DNA of 45,042 nucleotides from Bacteroidia bacterium (GCA_030430575.1 JAUIKF010000062.1:1-45042), one strand, 5' to 3'. Shown: positions 1 to 9,168, counted from the first letter of the stretch. Translations and numbers: made by a program. The notes: generated by a model from the sequence alone, not told the origin.

Positions 1-3000
1 GGAATCAATGCGGCTTCCTTCATGCAATTGGGAGCAGATGTCTCCGATGGTATGACCTGTCCTGAAACGGTTACTAGAACCTATCAGATTGCTGATAATT
101 TGGGAAATACCACAACTTGTACCCATTTTATCATCATCAATGATATTACTGATCCCGTTATTACTTTAAACAATGCCAACCCTATCAATATTTGCCTCAA
201 TAATCCTTATGTGGAGCCTGGTGCTACTGCAAATGACAACTGTGATGGGCCTGTGGCAGTCGCTATTTCTGGCGTGGTAAATACAGCTGTTGCGGGGCCT
301 TACATTGTGACTTATGAATCTGTAGACGCTTGTGGAAATACTGCTTCTACGACAAGAACGGTCATAGTTGGCGGAGGAGCCGCTCCTATCTTAGCTCCCC
401 AAAATTGCAATTCGTGCAATCAAATACGGGTATTTTACTGTAGACATGATCCCGCCCCTGCGCCGATCAGTAGCTTTATTGCAGGTCCCAATTTTGTGAA
501 CCCTGCTTATGTGCCAGGCAATGACCTCAATTGGTATGCTGATGCTCCAGGTCCAAGTCAAGGGGCTGCATTAGGAGCTGAACCCATCGTGAATACTAAT
601 AATGCAAATACACGGTTCTATTGGGTCACACAATCAGCCCCAGGAGGCTCTTGTGAAAGCCCAGCCCGTCGCGTCCGCGTCAGAGTTCGCAATACCCCTG
701 TCGCCGTATTCGCAGATCCAGGCGCCCTTTGCTCGGGTGCTCCAATAGACTTGGCTACCCTCGTTTCTGACAATCGAAATGTAGCTGATCTATATGAAAT
801 TTGGGCAACTGACCCTACTTTGGGAGGGGCCCCAATAGCGACGCTAACAGCTACGGGCGGAGCCGTAGATGCCGGACAATCTGTAGTTGTCAACCCTGTA
901 GGTGCTACTGATTATTGGGTTGTAGCAATCAATGCCTTTAACCGCCCGCCAAGTTGTGGAAGCACAGCAATGGTCACGATCAATGCAACAATTTCCGCCG
1001 CTGTTAATCAATCTCCTGACCTGACAGCATGTCCAGGAGAGACTGTCATAGTACCTCCCTTTACTTCCGTTCCTGGAGGAGCCACCTTCAGTTGGGTTGC
1101 TAGCCCCTATGGAACAGGCGTTCCTTTAAATGGCATAGGAAATATCGGAAGTTTTGTTGCGGCGCCGAATGTAACGGGGGCAAATGTCAATGCAACTGTA
1201 ACCGTAATAGGTACCATCATGGGCTGTCCTTCGGCCCCTATGACCTTCAACGTCACAGTGTATCCAGACCCAGTAGTAATGGGTAAAAATGAAATGGTCT
1301 GTAGTGACCTGCCATCTCCCCTAGTGCTCAATACTGCCGGAGGAAGCGTCGCTGCCGTGAATTACAATCTTTTGAGCGTAAATGTCCCTGCTGGACTCGT
1401 AGCTGCCCCAGGCAATGCTATGCCAGCAAATGGCCTGAATTCAATGGCCATCCAAGGTGATGTATTTACCAATACTACTGGCCTTCCACTAACCGTTTCT
1501 TATCAAGTGACTGGCGTAAGTGCTATGGGATGTGAGGGACCAAGCAAAACACTTTACCTGACAGTGAAGCCAGAGCCTGTATTGAACAATACAGGGCAAT
1601 TCGTCTGTAGCGGAGGCACTTCGAATATCCCATTAAATGAAGCCAATGGCATGGCAGGGGTATCTTATACATGGAATGCCTCTTCTATTCCCGGAACCCT
1701 GATTCCACTTCCTGGATCACCCAGTTCAGGACCTGGCATGGTCATCCAAGACGCCTATCTGAATGCTGGTGGTTTCTCTAGCTTTGTCATTTATGACGTA
1801 GTACCGACGAGCGCAGCTGGATGTGTAGGGGAAACGAGCATGGCTTATCTGATGGTGGCACCTTCTACTTCAGCAGGCGTGTTTAGCCTAGCTGCATGCG
1901 AAGATCCAGCTATGTCTGGAAACGGGACTTTTGATTTGACATCATTAGATGGTGTCATTGGTGGTGGAGCCGCTGTCTCTTATTATGACTTGGGTGGACT
2001 TATTACGACCGCTAATTCTTATATCAGCGGATCTGCTACTGTGATGGCCTTCACCAGTATTGGAGGGTGTTATAGCCGAGCGACCATTAACCTTACGGTA
2101 AACGCTACACCTGCCATGCCTAATGCAAACAGCTTTATGGTCTGTGAAGGGCAGTCTACCAACATTGTACCAGCAGGACCTGGAAGCACCTTCAACTTCT
2201 ATAATTCCAATCCTACATTGGGAGGGGCCACCTTATTGGCTGGTGGTGTAGCAAATTATGACCCAATGACCACGGTCGGTGCCAGCCCACAGGTAATCTG
2301 GGTGACTACTACAAATGGGACATGTGAAAGTGCGCCTGTAGGAATTGCCATAACTGTCAAGCCGGCTCCTGCGCTAGTCGCCAACGGTGATGCGGCATGT
2401 GAAGATGGAGCCCTTATGCTGACCGCCAGCGGTGCTGCTAGCTATCAGTGGAATGGACCAAATGGCTATATGAGTAACGCCCAAAATCCAATCATTAGCT
2501 CTGCTATGCCTTCTCACAGCGGCAGCTATACTGTCGTGGGTACAGGCACCAATGGTTGTACCGCTTCTAAAACCGTGACTGGATTTGTCCAAGCGATTCC
2601 ATTCCCGGGCATCAGCCGAACGATCAACGTAGCTGCAAATGCTGGTTTAATCAACCTGTGGGATTCTTTAGGAGGTGCCCCTACCACCATGGGATTCTGG
2701 GCAGGCCCTATGCCTCCTACCAATGGATATTTGGGAACCTTCAATCCAGCGACCATGCCTAGCGGTGTCTACACCTATAACATTCTCATACCTGCGCCTT
2801 GTGACCTCTGTATGAAATCTGAAATCACCGTAAACATAATCCCTGTGCCCGGTGCTGGCATTGGAAACAAGAATGGCCAGATTTCTGAGGAAGAAGTGGC
2901 ACAGGCATTTGCTGCCTATCCTATCCCTGCCAAGGATTACCTAATGGTACGGGCCATGACTAAAGCAGACGGCGTACATAAAATGGTACTTAGTACCATC

Positions 3001-3150
3001 GAAGGCCGAATGATCTCTACGACCACAGTATCAGCAGAAGAAGTGAACCATGAAGTAAGGTTGGATATAGCGGACCTTGCAACTGGTACTTACGTCCTCC
3101 GCGTCTTCGATGCGAAAGGGGAAGTTCATACCCTCAGAATTGTTAAGTAG
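1..3150 (+). CDS. Large multi-Ig-domain T9SS-secreted surface protein, 3' part only
   Basis: The reading frame is open from base 1, so the gene begins upstream of the window; 1049 residues are visible. The first part carries an HYR/DUF5011-like Ig fold (key segments TDPVITL, VEPGATANDNCDG, YESVDACGNTAS). It is followed by roughly eight Ig-like/PKD-like repeats of about 90-110 residues, each opening with a short strand and a conserved Cys (for example FVCSGG, MVCEGQ, AACEDG). The last 80 residues (AAYPIPAKDYLMVRA to the final LRIVK) are a type A T9SS C-terminal sorting domain. Family knowledge: such proteins cross the outer membrane through the type IX system and are anchored or released at the cell surface, often as adhesins. 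No catalytic domain is visible. It is followed by a strong terminator. The function of the missing N-terminus is unknown. Confidence 0.9.
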   Translation, partial: GINAASFMQLGADVSDGMTCPETVTRTYQIADNLGNTTTCTHFIIINDITDPVITLNNANPINICLNNPYVEPGATANDNCDGPVAVAISGVVNTAVAGPYIVTYESVDACGNTASTTRTVIVGGGAAPILAPQNCNSCNQIRVFYCRHDPAPAPISSFIAGPNFVNPAYVPGNDLNWYADAPGPSQGAALGAEPIVNTNNANTRFYWVTQSAPGGSCESPARRVRVRVRNTPVAVFADPGALCSGAPIDLATLVSDNRNVADLYEIWATDPTLGGAPIATLTATGGAVDAGQSVVVNPVGATDYWVVAINAFNRPPSCGSTAMVTINATISAAVNQSPDLTACPGETVIVPPFTSVPGGATFSWVASPYGTGVPLNGIGNIGSFVAAPNVTGANVNATVTVIGTIMGCPSAPMTFNVTVYPDPVVMGKNEMVCSDLPSPLVLNTAGGSVAAVNYNLLSVNVPAGLVAAPGNAMPANGLNSMAIQGDVFTNTTGLPLTVSYQVTGVSAMGCEGPSKTLYLTVKPEPVLNNTGQFVCSGGTSNIPLNEANGMAGVSYTWNASSIPGTLIPLPGSPSSGPGMVIQDAYLNAGGFSSFVIYDVVPTSAAGCVGETSMAYLMVAPSTSAGVFSLAACEDPAMSGNGTFDLTSLDGVIGGGAAVSYYDLGGLITTANSYISGSATVMAFTSIGGCYSRATINLTVNATPAMPNANSFMVCEGQSTNIVPAGPGSTFNFYNSNPTLGGATLLAGGVANYDPMTTVGASPQVIWVTTTNGTCESAPVGIAITVKPAPALVANGDAACEDGALMLTASGAASYQWNGPNGYMSNAQNPIISSAMPSHSGSYTVVGTGTNGCTASKTVTGFVQAIPFPGISRTINVAANAGLINLWDSLGGAPTTMGFWAGPMPPTNGYLGTFNPATMPSGVYTYNILIPAPCDLCMKSEITVNIIPVPGAGIGNKNGQISEEEVAQAFAAYPIPAKDYLMVRAMTKADGVHKMVLSTIEGRMISTTTVSAEEVNHEVRLDIADLATGTYVLRVFDAKGEVHTLRIVK

Positions 3151-3174
3151 CTTCGCAGAGTTTTCTAAATAAGC

Positions 3175-3210
3175 AAAAGGCCAGTAGCTTTAATTAGCTG
3201 CTGGCTTTTT
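3175..3210 (+). terminator. Intrinsic terminator of the Ig-repeat protein gene
   Basis: An A-run and a stem (GGCCAGTAGC paired with GCTGCTGGCT, containing G-T wobbles) close an 8-nt AT loop and end in a T-run, 25 bases after the stop codon. The A-run also pairs with the T-run, lengthening the stem. Confidence 0.85.
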
Positions 3211-3266
3211 GGCTTTATTGTCGTTTTTTGAGAGATAATTGACTATTTTTAAACTACCCCAATCCT

Positions 3267-3887
3267 ATGCCCAACAAACGCCTCAAACCCTTCGGAAAAA
3301 CACATTCCCAAACCCTCAAGATCAGCATCTGCGACAAAAACCCAGACATCGCCAAAACATTAGCTGATACCTTCCAGGCCATCCCCGAAGTGGAAGTCAT
3401 CCATGGAGATCTCTTCAAAGTAAAAGCTGACGCTTTGCTCAGCCCCGCCAATAGTTTTGGCGATATGAGTGGTGGCATCGATCAAGCCATTGATGGCTTG
3501 TATAAAGGCAAGGCGCAGCCTGCTGTGCGGGATGCCATCATTCGAGAGAGCCTGGGCGAACTACCTGTGGGTCAGGCACTTGTGATCGAAATGGGAACTA
3601 AAAAATTCCCTTACCTCATCTGTGCGCCTACGATGCGCATTCCCGGAAGACTCCCTGTGGACTCCATCAATTCCTACCTGGCCATGCGAGCTGCACTGGT
3701 GACGATCAAATTGTCAGATCATCCCATCCGCTCCCTTGCTATGTCGTGCTTATGCACAGGTGTGGGAGGAATGGGCTATGAAGAAGCAGCTCTGCAACTG
3801 CTGACTGCTTATGTAAATATCGAGCAAGAGGATTGGAAGAGGATTACGCACCCCATACAGGCACCTTTTGGGCGGTATCGAACGTAG
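3267..3887 (+). CDS. Macro-domain protein (ADP-ribose binding)
   Basis: The 206-residue protein is essentially one macro domain. Visible hallmarks are LKISICDKNPDIA, then GDLFKVKADALLSPANSFG and DMSGGID, corresponding to the ADP-ribose-binding loop (the N of SPANSFG and the GG of the following loop), and a late phosphate-loop-like segment CTGVGGMGYEEAA. Macro domains bind or hydrolyse ADP-ribose and its derivatives; the SPANSFG...GGID form resembles the Appr-1''-p-processing and phage-type branch. The short basic N-terminus (MPNKRLKPFGK) lies outside the fold. The stop codon is 17 bases before the start of the FCP1-like phosphatase gene, so the two are probably co-transcribed. The substrate (protein, RNA or free ADP-ribose) cannot be told from sequence. 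Confidence 0.85.
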   Translation: MPNKRLKPFGKTHSQTLKISICDKNPDIAKTLADTFQAIPEVEVIHGDLFKVKADALLSPANSFGDMSGGIDQAIDGLYKGKAQPAVRDAIIRESLGELPVGQALVIEMGTKKFPYLICAPTMRIPGRLPVDSINSYLAMRAALVTIKLSDHPIRSLAMSCLCTGVGGMGYEEAALQLLTAYVNIEQEDWKRITHPIQAPFGRYRT

Positions 3888-3904
3888 GAATATGTTTATT
3901 CAAG

Positions 3905-4477
3905 ATGCACGCAATAGATTTTTCCAAAACTCTCCTCATCCTCGACCTGGACGAAACCCTCATCCACGCTACTCCCAATGTCTTGGATTATGAACCCGCA
4001 TTTCAGGTTTTTGAATACCATATTTACCTAAGACCCCATTTATCTACCTTCCTCCAAACTTGCACTGAGCATTTTACCCTGGCGGTTTGGTCTTCTGCTG
4101 GGGATAATTATGTCAATGAAGTGGTAAAACAAATTATTCCTCCAACCATCCCGTTGGCATTTGTCTGGGGAAGGAGTAAGTGTACGATGCGGGCGGAACA
4201 TATATTTGAGGAGGACCACTATTCACCTCATCTAGGACACCACCGTGCCGTCAAGCTCCTCAAAAAAGTCAAGTCCCTCGGCTTTCGCCTAGAAAGGACG
4301 CTCATTGTGGACGACAGTCCCCATAAGGCCAAATTCAATTATGGCAATGCCATTTATCCGAAACCCTTTGAAGGTGATCGGGCAGATGACGAATTGCTTG
4401 CCCTGGGGGATTATCTAACGACATTGAAGGACGTGGAAAATGTGCGGAAAATAGAGAAGCGCGGCTGGCGCAATTAG
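3905..4477 (+). CDS. FCP1/NIF-type HAD-superfamily phosphatase
   Basis: The HAD aspartate motif LLILDLDETLIHA is at the N-terminus (nucleophile D14, acid/base D16), followed by LRPHLSTFL, motif II TLAVWSSAG and the late acidic motif TLIVDDSPHKA. This is the NLI-interacting-factor/FCP1-like layout of eukaryotic CTD phosphatases, also known in scattered bacteria. An upstream in-frame ATG at 3833 exists, but it lies inside the macro-domain gene and would add non-homologous residues; the ATG at 3905 puts the DxDxT motif at residues 14-18, as usual. The 190 residues fit a bare catalytic domain. The target is unknown; pairing with a macro-domain gene may suggest nucleotide or phospho-ADP-ribose handling (inference). 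Confidence 0.82.
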   Translation: MHAIDFSKTLLILDLDETLIHATPNVLDYEPAFQVFEYHIYLRPHLSTFLQTCTEHFTLAVWSSAGDNYVNEVVKQIIPPTIPLAFVWGRSKCTMRAEHIFEEDHYSPHLGHHRAVKLLKKVKSLGFRLERTLIVDDSPHKAKFNYGNAIYPKPFEGDRADDELLALGDYLTTLKDVENVRKIEKRGWRN

Positions 4478-4574
4478 AACGCGTGATTGTCGCGCTTGCA
4501 ATACCAATTGGGGTCACAAAAGGTTATTTCACAGCCACTCAGTTTTCTTTCAAATGTAATTTGTTTATTGGAAG

Positions 4575-4730
4575 AGGTCGGATTAGGCAAAAATCCAACT
4601 CACCCTTCGACTCCGGTCAGGGCAGCGCATCCGGAAATCCGACCTAGCATCTGGAATTGCTTGACTACACAAGCTGGCGCGGATTTCGGATTGTAGGGCT
4701 GTAGGGCTGGGTGAAGCGTAATCCGCGCCT
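4575..4730 (-). repeat. MITE-like intergenic palindromic repeat, copy A
   Basis: The reverse complement of this stretch aligns with 17765-17892. Shared blocks in order are GGCGCGGATTAC, CAGCCC, AATCCG-AAATCC-CGCCAGCTTG, TAG-CAA, CGGATTTCCGGA and terminal TAATCCGACC. The ends are related (GGCGCGGATTA against the inverse of TAATCCGACC), and inner blocks (AATCCGAAATCC and GGATTTCCGGA) are also mutually inverted, so each copy is itself a nested imperfect palindrome. No ORF is present. It could be a non-autonomous transposon remnant or a REP-like element. Confidence 0.7.
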
Positions 4731-4751
4731 ACAGCATAGTAATTCCCCCAC

Positions 4752-4808
4752 CTCTTTTAGCATTATAGCTGGACGAATATAATTCGTCCAGCTATAATGC
4801 TAAAAGAG
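4752..4808. repeat. 27-bp perfect inverted repeat (hairpin)
   Basis: Arms 4752-4778 and 4782-4808 are exact reverse complements around a 3-base loop (ATA). The arm begins CTCTTTTAGCATTATAGC. It could be a bidirectional terminator or a structured RNA. The right arm is shared with a second hairpin downstream, so the two cannot fold at the same time. Confidence 0.8.
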
Positions 4809-4832
4809 AGACACAAATGTGTCCCTCTTTTA
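4801..4832 (+). terminator. Second hairpin, mutually exclusive with the preceding one
   Basis: TAAAAGAGAGACAC (4801-4814) pairs with GTGTCCCTCTTTTA (4819-4832) through 14 positions with one A-C mismatch and an AAAT loop. Bases 4801-4808 also form the end of the 27-bp inverted repeat, so an RNA crossing this region has two competing folds. It looks like a terminator-type stem, but no clean T-run follows it. Confidence 0.5.
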
Positions 4833-5012
4833 ATTAGGCGGCTAAATTAAGGAGAATATAAAAATGAATTAACTCTTTTGTAGGTGTTGGTGCGAAGTTT
4901 CAAGATAAGAACGGGGGGTAGTTGACTTTATTTCAATAGGGAATAAATATAACAAGGAATTTTGAAACAATGCGTTTTCTCAGGAGTACCATCATTGAAC
5001 CAACAAAAACCC

Positions 5013-6191
5013 ATGAAAAAACTTATCCTATTTTTTACCATTTGGCTAGTCATATTAGGGGTAAAGGCTCAGGTATTTGATGATCCTGCCTTCACCAATC
5101 CTGCCCGCAAGGCGCTTGAGCACGTCTACAACCTCGAATTCAAGGAAGCCAATACCATCCTCAATAGGCTCAAAATCACCTATAAGGATCACCCAGCCCC
5201 CTTTTTCCTCTCCGCAGTAAGTGGCTGGTGGCAGGCCTATTTATCTGAACAAACAGCCCCGAACTATGAGGAGATCGAGGAATTATTGGATCAAAGTATT
5301 GAGATTAATGACGAATATGAAGATCAGGAAGATTTTGAATTGGAGTATACCTACTTCAAGTTCATGGGCTATGCCCTCAAGGCCAAGGCCCATGCGGCGC
5401 AGGGTGAATGGTGGAAAGGCGTAAACGCCGCTCGCAAGGTCATTTCTCCTTTAAAAGCAGGCTTTAAATTCACTGAACGGCGGCCTGAATTTTTCTTCAG
5501 TTCTGGTATCTACCATTATTATGCTGCGACTTATGCAGATGAATACCTCATCGTCAAGCCATTCATGGTGTTTTTTCCCAATGGAGATGCCAAGCTAGGC
5601 CTCGAAGAGATGGAGAAAGCCGCCGCTGTAGACAATTTTGCGCAAGTTGAATCCATGTTTTACCTGGGGTATATTTACTTAGACGAAATCAATCAGCCTA
5701 AGAAGGGACTCGCAGTGACCCGTAGGCTGGCAGAGCGATTCCCCAAAAATACCTGGTTCCAGGCGGACTATGCCCATGCCCTACTGATCAATGGCCAACA
5801 CAGCGAAGCACAGACCATTCTCCAAAAGCTCATTGCTACTTACCAACAACAACCTGGTGCCAATACGCAAAACATTACCAGTCAAACCTCCACTTACACG
5901 ACCCATTTGATGCTCAAAGTCTACCATTACCTCGGCAAATCCATGCTGTTTGGCGAGCAGGCCCACCAAGAGGCCAAAGGATACCTGGAGAAAAGCTTTG
6001 CGATGGCGAAGCTCGCTGAGGTGGAAGAGGATAATCTTTTGGCTGAAGGCATGTACTATATCGGGCGTTGCTATGATGGGCTGGGCATGCGGGAGAAAGC
6101 CATTGAGGCATATAAAGAAGCCTTAGACATGGACCAGAATGTCTACATCAAGGATGAAGCTAAGGCGTGTATTAAGACGCCGTGTAAATAA
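5013..6191 (+). CDS. Secreted tetratricopeptide-repeat (TPR) protein
   Basis: I chose the ATG at 5013 rather than 4962 because it begins with a clean signal peptide (MKKLILFFTIWLVILGVKAQ, cleavage probably after KAQ), giving 392 residues. The rest is helical with TPR-like units: ALEHVYNLEFKEANTILNRL near the N-terminus, LAVTRRLAERFPKNTWFQ in the middle, and AEGMYYIGRCYDGLGMREKAIEAYKEAL near the C-terminus. TPR scaffolds bind partner proteins, and in Bacteroidota many are periplasmic or outer-membrane-associated. No enzymatic motif is visible. The gene stands alone and its stop codon lies inside a 66-bp perfect palindrome that probably terminates it. Confidence 0.8.
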   Translation: MKKLILFFTIWLVILGVKAQVFDDPAFTNPARKALEHVYNLEFKEANTILNRLKITYKDHPAPFFLSAVSGWWQAYLSEQTAPNYEEIEELLDQSIEINDEYEDQEDFELEYTYFKFMGYALKAKAHAAQGEWWKGVNAARKVISPLKAGFKFTERRPEFFFSSGIYHYYAATYADEYLIVKPFMVFFPNGDAKLGLEEMEKAAAVDNFAQVESMFYLGYIYLDEINQPKKGLAVTRRLAERFPKNTWFQADYAHALLINGQHSEAQTILQKLIATYQQQPGANTQNITSQTSTYTTHLMLKVYHYLGKSMLFGEQAHQEAKGYLEKSFAMAKLAEVEEDNLLAEGMYYIGRCYDGLGMREKAIEAYKEALDMDQNVYIKDEAKACIKTPCK

Positions 6192-6248
6192 TTTTTTCAT
6201 CGTAGGGACAGGACATGTCCTGTCCCTACGATGAAAAAATTATTTACA
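6183..6248. terminator. 66-bp perfect palindrome between convergent genes
   Basis: Bases 6183-6215 and 6216-6248 are exact reverse complements (33 bp per arm) with no spacer; the centre reads GGACAGGACATGTCCTGTCC and the flanks contain A- and T-runs. The stop codon of the TPR gene (6189-6191) is inside the left arm. The gene on the other strand ends at 6331. The symmetry and A/T runs suit a bidirectional terminator. Confidence 0.8.
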
Positions 6249-6330
6249 TAGTCCTATTCAGACATGAATTGTTGGGTTAAGTAAGAATAGTAAATGAATT
6301 CCAACTCCACTTTTCAAAATTGAAAACGCA

Positions 6331-8199
6331 CTAGTATTTCACCAACCTTTTCACCGCCTGTTGCTCTACTAAATCGAGGACGACTTGGTAGATCCCATTG
6401 GCAAGAAAGGCGATGGAAAATGCTTGCTCATTTATCCCTGCTGCGACTTGCTTTCGGAGTACCACACGCCCAGAAAGATCGATTACCTTTAATACCCCTT
6501 CGATATCACTTTCCACCCATGATATATTCACCTGATCGTGAGATGGATTGGGAAAGAGTTTGAAGTCAAATGAAGAGAGATTTTCGGAGGTCAATCGAGG
6601 CGCATTGCAATCCTTTAAGCGATGACTAGAAGAAGTAGAAGCAAGGGTAAAATGCTTATAAGTGGCAAAATCCACCGTTCCTGAAAGAATCTCTCCACTA
6701 TTGCCGTTCATCGTCACCGATGTATTGCCCAATGATACCCACTTGGCAAGTTGAGCATTCCAACCAGCGACACGAAGGTCACTACCATTCGAAGTATTAT
6801 CTACTCCACTACAATCTCCCCAATGTAACTTCACTGTTCCTGTAAGCACTGTAGGCCCAGCTATCCGCTCTGCCGTCCATAGGTCTGCGGTACTCACATG
6901 ATCCAGCCCAGAGGACACAGCACCTCCGAGTGATTGGGTATGAGAAAAAGTGATGTTCCATTTCGTCTGCTGGGAAGTATTTGGGGTGACGTCTATTTGT
7001 CGGTAAAAATTGCCATTGGAGCCAAAAGGAATGATAAAGGTGCCATTTCCATTGGTCGTTTTTTCTACCTGACTCCCCTCCACTATGTAGCGAGAAAGGC
7101 CAGGGTTAGTAATTTGAACTTGAGGGCCTAAGGCCAAAGTTTTGGCAGTAGATACCGTGCCATCTGTGAATGTCAGATTATGGGTTATAGAGAGGTCTTC
7201 AGGGATAGCCAATCCTCCCGGCAAATTGACTTCAAGGCTATGTAATGTAGAATTACCTTGTGATACAAGCCCTGCATAGGGAAGAGAAGGGTTATTAAAT
7301 TTGACCTTTACCCCTTGCAAATTGTTCGCTCCGAGCTGGTTTTGAGAAAAAATAAGGGTACCTGGAGTTGACGATTGGCTAAAAATCTCTGCATAGTCCG
7401 TATAGGTCGTCCAGGTAACCCAATCTATCGCTTGGTTGCCCTGATTAATCAAATTTTGAATGGAAATAGCCCCTGCATCTACCTCAAAGGAAGCCTGCCC
7501 TTCTAAATAGAAATGCTTGCATGTATCTACATTTCCAGAAAGGGCTGCGTTCCGATTGCCCAATAGATTGACATCATAATTGAAAAAAGAGGTTGGGCGT
7601 CCTACTGACGGAGCCCCCGTTGTGCCTCTTGATACCCAATTGCAGTCATTCGCCCAATCATCATCACAAGCCCCCGTCCACACAGCAAAATTGGTGGTTC
7701 CAAATGGTACCTCCCGGTAAGCGAGGGTCACATGCTGATTTGCGCCCAACTCCACACAAGGATAGGCCGTCACATAGAGATAATAGGTCCCTGACTGCGA
7801 CGGTGACCAAATCATAAAAGGTTCTCGGGGGCTATCTCCATAGAGATAATCGTCATCATAACTTTCCCCAAACACCCCTGGCGCTGGCAAATAGCAAAAC
7901 CCGTTAGGTTGATTGGGATCAATGATCGTCAAGTAGACATCCTTGGCGGAAACGCCTGTCACATTTCCACCAAATTGAGAGAGGGTGGTGATCACATAAG
8001 ATTTGCCCGCATCTGCTTGAAAAGAAATATAGTCCTCCCCATAATTGCCATTGATTTCTCCATATTTCCAATCACTCCAAAGTGCATAGACTGTCTGCCC
8101 TTCTTTGGGGACATTAAAGGCCGTACAAAAACTACACTGCCCGATGCCAAGCATGGGGGAGAATGAGAGCAACCCAATGAGGAAATAAAGTGTTTTCAT
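6331..8199 (-). CDS. T9SS-secreted surface protein, unknown function
   Basis: The product has 622 residues. It starts with a signal peptide (MKTLYFLIGLLSFSPMLGIGQ). Residues about 25-165 resemble a beta-sandwich/PPC-like module, with GEDYISFQADAGKSYVI and later SQSGTYYLYVTAYP. A Cys- and Trp-containing linker (WTGACDDDWANDCNW) leads into beta-rich sequence without a recognised catalytic site. The C-terminal 80 residues, from FKLFPNPSHDQVNISW to AVKRLVKY, are a type A T9SS sorting domain. I cannot assign a ligand. It is divergent from the YigZ gene; the two start codons are only 62 bases apart, so their promoters must overlap. Confidence 0.85.
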   Translation of the reverse strand: MKTLYFLIGLLSFSPMLGIGQCSFCTAFNVPKEGQTVYALWSDWKYGEINGNYGEDYISFQADAGKSYVITTLSQFGGNVTGVSAKDVYLTIIDPNQPNGFCYLPAPGVFGESYDDDYLYGDSPREPFMIWSPSQSGTYYLYVTAYPCVELGANQHVTLAYREVPFGTTNFAVWTGACDDDWANDCNWVSRGTTGAPSVGRPTSFFNYDVNLLGNRNAALSGNVDTCKHFYLEGQASFEVDAGAISIQNLINQGNQAIDWVTWTTYTDYAEIFSQSSTPGTLIFSQNQLGANNLQGVKVKFNNPSLPYAGLVSQGNSTLHSLEVNLPGGLAIPEDLSITHNLTFTDGTVSTAKTLALGPQVQITNPGLSRYIVEGSQVEKTTNGNGTFIIPFGSNGNFYRQIDVTPNTSQQTKWNITFSHTQSLGGAVSSGLDHVSTADLWTAERIAGPTVLTGTVKLHWGDCSGVDNTSNGSDLRVAGWNAQLAKWVSLGNTSVTMNGNSGEILSGTVDFATYKHFTLASTSSSHRLKDCNAPRLTSENLSSFDFKLFPNPSHDQVNISWVESDIEGVLKVIDLSGRVVLRKQVAAGINEQAFSIAFLANGIYQVVLDLVEQQAVKRLVKY

Positions 8200-8261
8200 G
8201 GTGATTTGTGTTGATTATCTGTTTACATTTATCGGTTAGAAAAATCATCCGAAATACGCAC

Positions 8262-8876
8262 ATGGAACCTAACACCCACCCTGCCTTTTATACCCTAAAA
8301 GCACCTTCAGAAGGCTTTTTGAAAGATCGGGGGTCTAAGTTCCATGCCTTTGCTTTTCCAGTGGAGACGGACGAAGAAATAGAATTGCACGTTTTGGCGA
8401 TAAAAAAAAGGTTTCACGATGCGCGTCACCATTGTGTGGCATACCGGTTGGGAAAGAAAGGGGAACAGGTCTACTCGACAGATGATGGTGAACCTGGCAA
8501 CAGTGCAGGGCCTCCTATCTTGGCGGCAATTCGATCGGCAGAACTCACCAATGTATTGATTGTGGTGGTGCGTTATTTTGGCGGAACCAAATTGGGCATC
8601 CGGGGGCTGATCGAGGCTTATCGAGGCGCAGCAGAAGATGCCATCTTATCAGGAGAGAGGTATGAGATCATTCCGAAAGTGACTTTCACCCTCTATTTTG
8701 ATTATCCGCAAACCCCAGAAGTGAATAGAATTTTGCACAGATTCGAAACTGAACAGGTAGCGGCGAGTTATCTGGAGAGTTGCCAACTTACGCTGTCTAT
8801 CAGGGAAGCACGATTCCCAGAATTAGAAAAAATGTTTATCCAGTCGCGTATTCAGCTAAAAAAGGAAGAAGAATAA
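8262..8876 (+). CDS. yigZ: YigZ/IMPACT (UPF0029) family protein
   Basis: The conserved UPF0029 core is complete: GFLKDRGSKFHAFAFPV, FHDARHHCVAYRLG, STDDGEPGNSAGPPILAAI and VVVRYFGGTKLGIRGLIEAY, followed by the small C-terminal ferredoxin-like DUF1949-type domain. I chose the ATG at 8262 (MEPNTHP), not 8208, because the extra 18 residues are not family-like; this gives 204 residues, the usual length. The family includes E. coli YigZ and eukaryotic IMPACT, which modulates the Gcn2 stress kinase; the bacterial role is unsettled. It is monocistronic. Confidence 0.92.
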   Translation: MEPNTHPAFYTLKAPSEGFLKDRGSKFHAFAFPVETDEEIELHVLAIKKRFHDARHHCVAYRLGKKGEQVYSTDDGEPGNSAGPPILAAIRSAELTNVLIVVVRYFGGTKLGIRGLIEAYRGAAEDAILSGERYEIIPKVTFTLYFDYPQTPEVNRILHRFETEQVAASYLESCQLTLSIREARFPELEKMFIQSRIQLKKEEE

Positions 8877-9168
8877 GAAGCTTATTTTCTCCGAAAGGTA
8901 GTTTTTTCCCAAAAACCCATTCAAATCATACAAATGGCATAGATATTGGGCGATTTTCAGTTACACAACACGAAAGCTAGAAAACTGCCTCCCTCTTGCA
9001 CACATTTAGACACGGCTGATAAATAGGTATTACGTAAGGATAATCGAGCAACGACTAAATACGTAGACGCCTAACTGATTACTTATACTAAACAATTATA
9101 AGGATCAGTTACTCTTTCACACATGAGAATGCCATAAATTTTGTGCTATGACAATCATCCTACTTAAC

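Larger units (their letters stand above)
4478..5012. other. Intergenic region with repeats and hairpins, no gene seen
   Basis: No convincing reading frame lies here. It holds a MITE-like repeat copy (about 4575-4730), a 27-bp perfect inverted repeat (4752-4808) and an overlapping second hairpin (4801-4832). From 4833 to 5012 the sequence is AT-rich leader DNA for the TPR gene; I could not assign a clear TAnnTTTG promoter. Confidence 0.6.

Noticed and set aside
3833-3904. Upstream start for the FCP1-like phosphatase
   Set aside because: It lies inside the macro-domain gene and adds non-homologous residues before the catalytic motif.
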